From an uncultured Eubacteriales bacterium (GTDB lineage Bacteria; Bacillota; Clostridia; Oscillospirales; CAG-272): a stretch of DNA of 7,736 nt. A program made the position numbers and the translations under genes. Positions 1-6,408 of this stretch are shown piece by piece (within the stretch, counting starts at the first letter, position 1; each line of letters begins with the position of its first letter). The DNA is taken from NCBI GenBank assembly GCA_934417455.1, contig CAKRWK010000043.1, forward strand, positions 1 to 7,736. Direction: 5' to 3'. The notes under the pieces are model-generated. The model was not told the origin of the DNA and ran no database searches. It saw only the letters and a list, made by a program, of their open reading frames with translations.

Positions 1-1124
1 ACGTTTTTGGTTTTGATGCAGACGGGCAACGCCCCGCAACCGGCATGGTAGGCAATCAATGCGGCGCCGTTTTTCGGGGACGTTTCCGCCGGAGAAATGC
101 CGGGGTAGCGGTGTCCCTGCGGGAAAATGGTGATGACTTCGCCGCACCTGGCAAGGTCAACGGCCGCCCGGATGGCGCCGGAATCTTTCCCGTCACGAGC
201 AACTTTGATGGCTCCGACTTTTTTTATAAAAGAGCCGACAAACGGAATGGCAAAGAGCTCTTTTTTCGCAATAAAGCGGAGTTGCCTTTTGGCAACACAG
301 CCGAGAAGGAACACATCGCGTACCGCGATATGGTTGCAGCAAAGAACAAGTCCGCCGGTTTTGGGGACATTTTCAAGTCCCGTGACGTGTACGCGATTGA
401 AAAAACGGACAAACGGTGCCACCAAAGCGCGGCCGAACCGGTAAAGCCCGCGCGACTTTTTAATGCTCATCTTCACATCGAGGAGGTGAAGAATGGCCGC
501 GGCGGTTTCCTCCAGCGTCATATGGGAGTTATCAATTGTCAGCGCATCCTCCGCCGGAACGCAGGGGGCCACCGCGCGGGTGGAATCGTTTCTGTCTCTC
601 GTCTGCATGTCGGCAAGAACGGCCTCGGGAGTGGTTACGGTACCTTTGGCCGTCAGTTCCTTGAAACGCCGTTCGGCGCGCGCCTCTGGCGTAGCCGTCA
701 GGAAAATTTTCAAGTCGGCATTCGGCAGGATGACCGTGCCGATGTCCCGCCCGTCCATAATGACGCTGTTTTTCTTTGCGATGACTCGCTGGGTGCGCAA
801 AAGAAAGGTGCGCACTTCGGGAATGGCGCTGACGTCCGACGCCGCCATGGAAATTTCCGGCGTGCGGATTTTGTCACTCACATCCTCTCCGCAAAGAAGA
901 ACCGTCTGCCGTCCGTTGAAGGAGAGACGAAGACGGATTTTTCCGAGTGCGGCAATAACGTTTTTTGCGTCTTTCGGGTTGATACCGGTAAGAAGCATGT
1001 AAAGACCGATGGCGCGGTAAAGGGCACCTGTGTCCACATATATAATGTTGAGTTTTTCGGCAACAAGCCTTGCGACGCTGGATTTTCCGGCGCCGCCCGG
1101 CCCGTCAACGGCAATTCGTATCAT
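1..1124 (-). CDS. cmk: Cytidylate kinase fused to a PlsC-type acyltransferase (3' end cut by window edge)
   Basis: A single open frame of 374 codons runs from ATG at 1124 to the left edge without a stop. Residues 1-218 are a complete (d)CMP kinase, which phosphorylates CMP/dCMP with ATP. It shows the P-loop GPGGAGKSS (8-16), DTGALYRA (31-38), MDGRDIGT (123-130) and the R-D-R-N-D-S-T-R lid region (176-183). From M219 the frame continues directly into an acyltransferase of the PlsC family (1-acylglycerol-3-phosphate to phosphatidic acid). That part has the HX4D motif NHIAVRD (H265, D270) and FPQGHR (334-339) where FPEGTR is usual. No stop and no ribosome site precede M219, so a true fusion is the simplest reading. 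A sequencing error that hides a stop cannot be excluded. The start overlaps the upstream stop as ATGA, with AAGGAA about 10 nt upstream. Kinase identity is very secure, acyltransferase family secure, and exact acyl acceptor inferred. Confidence 0.92.
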   Translation of the reverse strand, partial: MIRIAVDGPGGAGKSSVARLVAEKLNIIYVDTGALYRAIGLYMLLTGINPKDAKNVIAALGKIRLRLSFNGRQTVLLCGEDVSDKIRTPEISMAASDVSAIPEVRTFLLRTQRVIAKKNSVIMDGRDIGTVILPNADLKIFLTATPEARAERRFKELTAKGTVTTPEAVLADMQTRDRNDSTRAVAPCVPAEDALTIDNSHMTLEETAAAILHLLDVKMSIKKSRGLYRFGRALVAPFVRFFNRVHVTGLENVPKTGGLVLCCNHIAVRDVFLLGCVAKRQLRFIAKKELFAIPFVGSFIKKVGAIKVARDGKDSGAIRAAVDLARCGEVITIFPQGHRYPGISPAETSPKNGAALIAYHAGCGALPVCIKTKN

Positions 1125-2371
1125 GTTGTACTATTTCCTTTCGTAACATATTCTGCCGCGCTTTTACCGGCAAGATGCCCGGTTGAAAAGGCGATTTGCA
1201 AATTGTAACCGCCGGTATATGCGTCAACGTCCAATATCTCTCCGGCAAAGAAAAGACCGGGGATGCGTTTTGACTGCATGTCCTTCGGGGAAACTTCCTT
1301 CACGTCGACTCCGCCTGCCGTCACAATGGCTTCCTCTATCGGGCGGAACCCGGAGAGCGGAACGGAAAAGTCTTTGAGAAGTGAAAGAATACGCCGGCGT
1401 TCTTCCTTTGTTACCGTGTTCGTTTTTCTGTGCGGGTCAATTCCCGTACGTTCAATGAACGGTGCCGTCATTTTCTGCGGCAGAAGCGCGTCCATGGCGT
1501 GCAGAAAATCTTTGTTTGCACGTTCGGTAAAGTCGGACAAAAGCCGTCTGTCGAGCGTGGCTTCGTCCAGCGCCGGTTTCAGGTCAACGGACAGCCGCAG
1601 GGAGGCTATGTCTTCTTCGCGCAAATGCGCGGAAGCGGACAGAACGGTGGGCCCTGTTACACCGAAATGCGTGAACATCATCTCCCCGAAGTCCTCATAC
1701 AGGCACTTTCCGTCGTTGCGGAAAACACGCAGACGAATGTTGCGCAGGGAAACGCCCTGCAGTTTTTCGCAGATGTCCGAAGAACTGTCCAGCGGAACAA
1801 GCGAAGGAGAGAGCGGTGTTACGGTGTGCCCGAGTTTCCGAGCCAATCGATAACCCGATCCGTCGGACCCGGTAAGCGGGTAGGAACGGCCGCCCGTTGA
1901 CAGAATAACGGCGTCAAACATGCGGGCGGTGTCTGTTGTCACACAGAAACTGCCGTCTTTTTTCTCTATGGAATGTACGTTTTCAAAACGTATTTCGGCG
2001 GCCGCAGCGTAATCGCGCATGGCGCGGACGATGTCGGCGGCACGGTCGCTTTCGGGAAATACGCGCCGGCCTCTTTCCATTTTCAGGGGTACGCCGCGGG
2101 AAGTGAAAAACTCCACCGTGTCGTCGGGAGAAAAGGCGTGTAAGGCGGCAAAGAGAAACCGCGGATTTCTCGGCACATTGTCGAGGAATTCGGCAAGCGC
2201 GCATGCGTTGGTAACGTTGCAACGGCCTTTGCCGGTGATAGCGAGTTTTTTGCCGAGTCTGCCCGCATGGTCGAACAACGTTACCGAGGCACCGCATACG
2301 GCGGCGGTGCCGGCGGCCATCATTCCGGCCGGACCTCCGCCGATAACGGCAATTCGTCCGTATTCCGTCAT
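1121..2371 (-). CDS. BaiN/RdsA (HI0933/YhiN) family FAD-dependent oxidoreductase
   Basis: A 416-residue flavoprotein, the usual size for the family. The N-terminus has a Rossmann dinucleotide-binding motif (IAVIGGGPAGMMAAG, 7-21). It is followed by the family signature GKGRCNVTN (47-55) and a C-terminal block FFAGEILDVDAYTGGYNLQ (from 374) that closes the FAD site. Family members have been given different roles: E. coli YhiN is reported as the 23S rRNA dihydrouridine-2449 synthase (RdsA), and Clostridium scindens BaiN as a bile-acid ring reductase. In an operon with gltX and cmk the rRNA role is the more plausible, but this is inference from context. The start overlaps the stop of the regulator gene as ATGA and has no good ribosome site of its own, so translation is probably coupled. 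The stop overlaps the cmk start in the same way. It is probably a soluble cytoplasmic protein, as no signal peptide or membrane segment is visible. Confidence 0.93.
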   Translation of the reverse strand: MTEYGRIAVIGGGPAGMMAAGTAAVCGASVTLFDHAGRLGKKLAITGKGRCNVTNACALAEFLDNVPRNPRFLFAALHAFSPDDTVEFFTSRGVPLKMERGRRVFPESDRAADIVRAMRDYAAAAEIRFENVHSIEKKDGSFCVTTDTARMFDAVILSTGGRSYPLTGSDGSGYRLARKLGHTVTPLSPSLVPLDSSSDICEKLQGVSLRNIRLRVFRNDGKCLYEDFGEMMFTHFGVTGPTVLSASAHLREEDIASLRLSVDLKPALDEATLDRRLLSDFTERANKDFLHAMDALLPQKMTAPFIERTGIDPHRKTNTVTKEERRRILSLLKDFSVPLSGFRPIEEAIVTAGGVDVKEVSPKDMQSKRIPGLFFAGEILDVDAYTGGYNLQIAFSTGHLAGKSAAEYVTKGNSTT

Positions 2372-3225
2372 CGTTTGGCGTAAATGTCAAAGTCGCTCCA
2401 TATCTTTTCCAGACGGTTGAAGCGGTCTTCAATGGCATTTTGTTTGCGGTCGGCAATGCCGGCAATGATAGCGTTGACAATACTGAGCGGTGCCACATAG
2501 GAATCGGCAAAAGAAACCATATCGGACTGCGCGGCGAGAAGATAGGTCGCATGTTCCGCCAACGGAGACGCGACGGAATCCGTCACGATGACAATGGTGG
2601 CATTTTTGGTCTTTGCATACTGCACCGCACGAATCATTTTCGTTGAATAGCGGGGGAAGGAAAATGCGATAACGACATCCTCTTCGCCGACGCTGTAGAG
2701 TTGTTCGAACACCTCGCCCGTGGACATCGGCTGAATGAGGCGTATGTTATCCATAATCATGGAAAGGTTGTGTTGCAGGAAGTAGGCGAGTGCCAGCGCG
2801 GAGCGGGCACCGAGAATGTAAACCGTGCGTGCCTTGATAATGGCATCAATGGTTTTGTCGAACGCGTTTCTGTCCACGGTTTCCAGCGTGTAACGGATTT
2901 TTGCCATGTCCGCTTCCATCACGCTTTCGAGGATGTCCTTACGGCCGAAACGCTGTTTTGTGATTTCAATACGTTGGTTGGGCGTCAGTTTGCTGCGTAC
3001 AAGTTCCTGCACGGCATACTGGAAGTCCGTATAGCCTTCGTAACCGAGTTCGTTGGCAAAGCGGACAACGGTGGATTCGGATACGCCGACCATGGTGCCG
3101 AGCCGTGCTGCCGTCATGTAAGCGACCTTTTCGTATTCATTCAGAACGGCGGAGGCAATTTTCTTCTGTCCCTTTGAAAACCCGGAATATCCGTTTCTTA
3201 TTCTTTGTGAGATATTGTTGGCCAT
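2368..3225 (-). CDS. MurR/RpiR-family transcriptional regulator (HTH + SIS domain)
   Basis: A 285-residue regulator. The N-terminal part (about 1-77) is the RpiR-type helix-turn-helix domain, with the recognisable run TAARLGTMVGVSESTVVRF (38-56) followed by ANELGYEGYTDFQ. The C-terminal part (about 128-258) is a SIS (sugar isomerase) domain, with VYILGARSA (135-143) and a ligand-loop-like SFPRYS (189-194). SIS domains in this family usually sense a phosphosugar, so the protein probably couples sugar-phosphate level to DNA binding. The effector and targets cannot be read from the sequence. The ATG at 3225 is preceded by AGAGAGG with an 8-nt spacer. It lies 30 nt after gltX and overlaps the flavoprotein gene by 4 nt, so it is inside the operon rather than beside a sugar-utilisation cluster, which is unusual for RpiR proteins. 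Confidence 0.94.
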   Translation of the reverse strand: MANNISQRIRNGYSGFSKGQKKIASAVLNEYEKVAYMTAARLGTMVGVSESTVVRFANELGYEGYTDFQYAVQELVRSKLTPNQRIEITKQRFGRKDILESVMEADMAKIRYTLETVDRNAFDKTIDAIIKARTVYILGARSALALAYFLQHNLSMIMDNIRLIQPMSTGEVFEQLYSVGEEDVVIAFSFPRYSTKMIRAVQYAKTKNATIVIVTDSVASPLAEHATYLLAAQSDMVSFADSYVAPLSIVNAIIAGIADRKQNAIEDRFNRLEKIWSDFDIYAKR

Positions 3226-3255
3226 GATATATTCCTCTCTCGGTAATATTTGCTC

Positions 3256-4698
3256 TCAGAGACGTGCCAGCGCCGCGTCTATCCGGGCGAGCGTTTCGTC
3301 TTTTCCGATAACTTCCATAATTTCCGTGGCACCGCCCGGTGTGGCCGCAAGGCCGGAGACGGCGATGCGCAGGCACCACATGATGCTGCCGGTTTTCATG
3401 CCGAGTTTTTCTGTCAGCCCTCCGAGTACGGAGAACAGCGCATCATTGGAGAAGTCGTTTTGTGCGATCAGCGTGTCTTTTGCGGCAGTGAGAACAGTCG
3501 CCACTGTTTCGTAATCCTGAATCTTGTTTTTCTTGTTGAGAAACAGTTCCTTGTCATAATCGGGCAGAGCAAGGAAGAAGGCGGATTTTTCGTTCAGTTC
3601 GGCAAATGTCTGTATCCGCGTTTTTAAGAGGGAGAGCATTTTTCCTTTGTTCAGTGTCACCGGAAGACTTGCCGTCAGAAACTTGTCCGCATACGGAAGA
3701 AATTTTTCGTCGGGCAACTTGCGGATATATTCGCCGTTGAACCAAAGGAGTTTTTCGTAGTCAAAGATGGCGGGAGACTTGGAAATACCGTCAATGGTAA
3801 ATGCCTCGGCCAGTTCCGGCAGAGTGAAAAATTCTTTTTCACTGTCCTTCGGGCACCAGCCGAGAAGGGCAATGTAATTGATGATGGCTGTGGGAAGATA
3901 GCCCTCGTCGAGCAGGTCGGCAAAGGATACGGATCCATGCCGTTTCGACAGTTTGGAAACCGTACCGTCGGCGGTGCGTCCCATCATCAGCGGCAGATGA
4001 ACATATATGGGACGCTCCCAGCCGAACGCATCGTAAAGAAGTACGTATTTCGGCGTGCTTGTCAGGTATTCCGAACCGCGGACAACGTGTGTCACGCCCA
4101 TCAGATGGTCGTCAATGACATGACAGAAGTTATACGTCGGGTATCCGTCCGCCTTAATGAGAATCTGATCCTGCAGTTCTTCGTTGGAAACGGAAATCTC
4201 GCCGAAGACGGAATCGACGTACGAGGTTGTCCCCGTGAGCGGCATTTTCTGACGGATGACGTAGGGAAGTCCGGCTTTCAGGTTTTTCTCCACTTCTTCC
4301 GCACGGAGGTTGCGGCAGTGCCTGTCATATCCGCCCGTGGCGTCCTCTTCATGCAGTTTTTCGAGACGCTCCTTGGAACAGAAGCAATAGTAGGCATGTC
4401 CGAGTTCCACCAGTTTTCTCGCGTATGTGAGGTAGATGTCTTTTCTTTCGCTCTGAACGTACGGTCCGTGTTCGCCGCCGACGTCCGGGCCTTCATCGTA
4501 TGTCAGCCCCGTGATTTTCAGTGTGGATTTAATGACGTCCGTCGCCCCTTCCACAAAACGTTCCCGGTCGGTATCTTCAATGCGGAGAATAAACTTTCCG
4601 CCGTCATGTTTTGCAATCAGGTAAGAGTAAAGTGCCGTGCGCAGATTACCTATGTGCATGTACCCCGTCGGACTGGGGGCAAATCTTGTGACAGTCAT
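3256..4698 (-). CDS. gltX: Glutamyl-tRNA synthetase (class I)
   Basis: A 480-residue enzyme that charges tRNA with glutamate using ATP. Normal length for bacterial GluRS. The class I signatures are clear: RFAPSPTGYMHIGNLRTALY (5-24, HIGH-type motif at 15-18), IEDTDRER (40-47), and SKLSKRHG (248-255, KMSKS-type motif). The zinc-knuckle residues appear as C105-x-C107 and Y124/C128. The substrate-pocket segment PTYNFCHVIDDHLMGVTHV (187-205) is intact. The C-terminal anticodon-binding part (about 330-480) is complete. Whether it also charges tRNA-Gln (the non-discriminating form that works with GatCAB) cannot be decided from the window. The start has a strong AGGAGG 6 nt upstream. It is the first gene of the minus-strand operon and has its own promoter. 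Confidence 0.98.
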   Translation of the reverse strand: MTVTRFAPSPTGYMHIGNLRTALYSYLIAKHDGGKFILRIEDTDRERFVEGATDVIKSTLKITGLTYDEGPDVGGEHGPYVQSERKDIYLTYARKLVELGHAYYCFCSKERLEKLHEEDATGGYDRHCRNLRAEEVEKNLKAGLPYVIRQKMPLTGTTSYVDSVFGEISVSNEELQDQILIKADGYPTYNFCHVIDDHLMGVTHVVRGSEYLTSTPKYVLLYDAFGWERPIYVHLPLMMGRTADGTVSKLSKRHGSVSFADLLDEGYLPTAIINYIALLGWCPKDSEKEFFTLPELAEAFTIDGISKSPAIFDYEKLLWFNGEYIRKLPDEKFLPYADKFLTASLPVTLNKGKMLSLLKTRIQTFAELNEKSAFFLALPDYDKELFLNKKNKIQDYETVATVLTAAKDTLIAQNDFSNDALFSVLGGLTEKLGMKTGSIMWCLRIAVSGLAATPGGATEIMEVIGKDETLARIDAALARL

Positions 4699-4705
4699 GA
4701 CTGTC
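4690..4705. repeat. Perfect 16-bp palindrome over the gltX start codon
   Basis: GACAGTCATGACTGTC reads the same on both strands and includes the gltX ATG (4698-4696). In the gltX mRNA it could form a 6-bp stem with a CAUG loop that places the start codon in the loop, directly after the AGGAGG site (4705-4710). It could equally be a dimer-protein operator, or chance helped by the coding sequence ATG-ACT-GTC. Confidence 0.6.
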
Positions 4706-4715
4706 CTCCTTTTTC

Positions 4716-4731
4716 ATTCGGTATTCCGAAT
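4716..4731 (-). promoter_or_regulatory. Small hairpin in the gltX leader
   Basis: Inverted arms ATTCGG and CCGAAT separated by 4 nt lie in the predicted gltX leader just upstream of the ribosome site. The stem is 6 bp, too short and without a T-run to be a terminator. It is followed by the start-codon palindrome, so the ribosome site is bracketed by two dyads. Function unknown. Confidence 0.45.
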
Positions 4732-4743
4732 ATCAACCGCCCT

Positions 4744-4772
4744 ATTTTAACACAAAAATAAAAAATAGTCAA
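4744..4772 (-). promoter_or_regulatory. SigA-type promoter of the gltX operon
   Basis: On the minus strand TTGACT (4772-4767) is followed after 17 nt by TAAAAT (4749-4744). A TG two bases before the -10 box makes it an extended -10 promoter. Predicted start near 4737 gives a leader of about 39 nt. That is too short for a T-box, so tRNA-sensing control of the usual Firmicutes kind is not seen here. Confidence 0.82.
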
Positions 4773-4791
4773 TTGCATTTTCAAAAATAGT

Positions 4792-4820
4792 TTGACATTC
4801 CGCAGGAAAGAAGGTATAAT
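4792..4820 (+). promoter_or_regulatory. Perfect consensus SigA promoter of the histidine kinase gene
   Basis: TTGACA (4792-4797), 17 nt, TATAAT (4815-4820): both hexamers and the spacer match the housekeeping consensus exactly. Predicted transcript start near 4827, about 31 nt before the kinase ATG. The TTG inside the -35 box opens the same reading frame as the kinase, but it lies upstream of the transcript start and cannot be the real start codon. Confidence 0.9.
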
Positions 4821-4841
4821 AAGAGAAGAATACCATTTTGT

Positions 4842-4861
4842 CGGAGTTTTTCATGACATGA
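4842..4861 (+). promoter_or_regulatory. Kinase ribosome site with a two-codon mini-frame overlapping the start
   Basis: The only clear ribosome site is CGGAG (4842-4846). It is 6 nt from an ATG at 4853 that opens ATG-ACA-TGA (4853-4861), and 11 nt from the kinase ATG at 4858. The stop of the mini-frame overlaps the kinase start as ATGA, the same junction used twice in the opposite operon. The mini-frame may be chance or may set translation level by coupling. Confidence 0.4.
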
Positions 4862-6327
4862 AGAAAAGCGTTTTTGTCAAGTATCTGTTGACATTCATGA
4901 TAATTATCATTCTCAGTTTTTCCGTCGTCACCCTGATTTTTTCGACGATGATCCGCATGTATTCCGCCGAGGACAGAGATACGTCACTGATAGAGAGTGC
5001 CGCCGTTATTTCCACGCAGATAGAGCAGGATCGCGTGGAAGACCTGAGCCGCTACGTCACGGCGCTGTTCCCGTCGCGTGTGATTGGTCCGATGGTGGCG
5101 CTGAATCCGCAACTCGATATTCTGATTTGTGACGGAACCGGTAAGGTTCTTTTGACTACCGTCGGGACGACGCCGGGGGACGAACCGGAGATTTACGGAA
5201 AACTCGGTTCGGTTGACATGTCTCTCTTTACCGATAGAAATTACGGGGAAGGCACCTGCCTTCGCTATGAAGGCTCTTTCTCCGGCGTGGTACCGGAAAG
5301 AAGCCGCATGTATGCCATGACGGTGCGTTTCAACGGTGGGGACGTCATAGGATATGTCATTGCTCTGCGCTCCATGGCGGCGGAAGACACGCTTGTCAAC
5401 GTGGTGCGCGGTGCCATTTTCACAAGTTCCGTATGGGTGACGTTGGCGACCGTCGTTGCCGTTTACTTCGTCACGGAGCGGATGATGCGCCCGTTACGCG
5501 AAATCACCGGTACGACGAAAGCATACGCAAAAGGGGACTTTTCCACCCGTGTCCGCATCTACGGTGACGATGAAATCGCCGAACTCGGCCGTTCATTCAA
5601 CAACATGGCGGACGCGCTCGAAAAGACGGAAGTTATGCGAAATTCTTTCCTCGCCAACATTTCTCACGACCTGCGCACACCGATGACGACCATTGCCGGT
5701 TTTATCGACGGTATCAATTCCGGCGCCATTCCGCAGGAGAAGCAGGGTTACTACCTGAACGTCATCTCGTCGGAAGTGCATCGTCTCTCAAGACTGGTTT
5801 CGGAAATTCTTGATGTTTCACGTCTTGAATCGGGCGAGCGGAAATTCACGTTTGTCGACTTTGACATTGCAGAATGCGCCCGTATCATCCTGATTTCGTT
5901 TGAACAGAAAATCGAAGAGAAAAAACTGGAAGTCGAATTTTTGTCTGACGACGCCGTGTATGTCAAAGCGGATAAGGACGCCATTTATCAGGTGATATAC
6001 AACCTTTGCCACAACGCCATCAAATTTTCGAGAGCCGGCGGACGTTTCCGCATAAAGATCGAACGTACCGACAACGAAAAAGTCCGTTTCCGTGTTTATG
6101 ACGACGGTCAGACCATTCCGGAGACGGAGATTCCTTTCGTGTTTGATCGGTTCTACAAGACGGACAAGAGCCGCGGGCTTGACAAAAACGGTGTCGGACT
6201 CGGACTTTATATTTGCCAGACCATCGTTGCAGCACACGGCGAGAAAATCGACGTGCATTCGACAGCGGACGGTTGTGAGTTCACGTTCACGCTGAAAGCC
6301 GGAGAAGCGCCGACGCGCAAGTCATAG
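4858..6327 (+). CDS. Membrane sensor histidine kinase (orphan, HAMP-containing)
   Basis: A 489-residue sensor kinase starting MKKSVFVKYL. It has a first membrane segment (about 9-30), an extracytoplasmic region (about 33-183) resembling a Cache/PAS-like sensor fold around LDILICDGTGKVLL, and a second membrane segment (about 186-205). A HAMP linker follows (about 206-258), then a HisKA domain with the phospho-acceptor H270 in SHDLRTP, and a HATPase domain. The ATP site shows the N box NLCHNAIKFS (N382, N386), the F box FVFDRFYK and the G2 box NGVGLGLYI (444-452). The G1 box reads DDGQTI (415-420) instead of the usual DxGxGI, so its second glycine is a threonine. Two cysteines (C91, C134) are the only ones in the outer domain. 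No response regulator gene is adjacent on either side. ATG 4858 is preferred because upstream in-frame starts fall within the promoter. Signal unknown. Confidence 0.94.
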   Translation: MKKSVFVKYLLTFMIIIILSFSVVTLIFSTMIRMYSAEDRDTSLIESAAVISTQIEQDRVEDLSRYVTALFPSRVIGPMVALNPQLDILICDGTGKVLLTTVGTTPGDEPEIYGKLGSVDMSLFTDRNYGEGTCLRYEGSFSGVVPERSRMYAMTVRFNGGDVIGYVIALRSMAAEDTLVNVVRGAIFTSSVWVTLATVVAVYFVTERMMRPLREITGTTKAYAKGDFSTRVRIYGDDEIAELGRSFNNMADALEKTEVMRNSFLANISHDLRTPMTTIAGFIDGINSGAIPQEKQGYYLNVISSEVHRLSRLVSEILDVSRLESGERKFTFVDFDIAECARIILISFEQKIEEKKLEVEFLSDDAVYVKADKDAIYQVIYNLCHNAIKFSRAGGRFRIKIERTDNEKVRFRVYDDGQTIPETEIPFVFDRFYKTDKSRGLDKNGVGLGLYICQTIVAAHGEKIDVHSTADGCEFTFTLKAGEAPTRKS

Positions 6328-6392
6328 ACAGAAGATATTTGAACGGATTATCCGACGCAAAACAGACGGACGGGAAGGGAGGGGTCCGGTAC

Positions 6393-6398
6393 GGAAGG
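6393..6398 (+). promoter_or_regulatory. Ribosome site deciding the GTG start of the polymerase
   Basis: GGAAGG lies 10 nt before GTG at 6409, and no ATG, GTG or TTG is in frame between the site and that codon. The protein then starts MILHCDCNSFFASVE, matching the family N-terminus. A richer GGGAAGGGAGGGG run lies further upstream (6372-6384), too far away to serve this start. I see no promoter, LexA-type box or terminator in the 81-nt gap after the kinase gene. Confidence 0.65.
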
Positions 6399-6408
6399 TA
6401 AAGACAGA

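Noticed and set aside
45..1208. Long plus-strand open frame of 387 codons opposite cmk-plsC
   Set aside because: It is the antisense shadow of a clearly recognisable Cmk-PlsC protein, has no family resemblance and no ribosome site. Codon bias of the real gene keeps stops out of this frame.
4647..4717. Short upstream frame starting ATG at 4717 in the gltX leader (minus strand)
   Set aside because: It has no ribosome site of its own and would use the leader hairpin region as its start. It overlaps gltX out of frame and nothing supports translation.
4699..4737. T-box riboswitch upstream of gltX
   Set aside because: T-box leaders need well over 100 nt with a specifier stem, antiterminator and terminator. 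The leader here is about 39 nt with only two 6-bp dyads.
3937..4761. Plus-strand open frame opposite gltX extending into the promoter region
   Set aside because: It is antisense to the fully conserved GluRS core, contains no recognisable motif, and has no promoter or ribosome site.
4792..4857. N-terminal extension of the kinase from TTG at 4792
   Set aside because: The TTG is part of the -35 hexamer and lies upstream of the predicted transcript start. The ATG at 4858 gives a normal N-terminus directly before the first membrane segment.
6372..6384. G-quadruplex-like run upstream of dinB
   Set aside because: Only three runs of three or more G occur close together, so a canonical four-run quadruplex is not formed. 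It is more simply purine-rich leader sequence.
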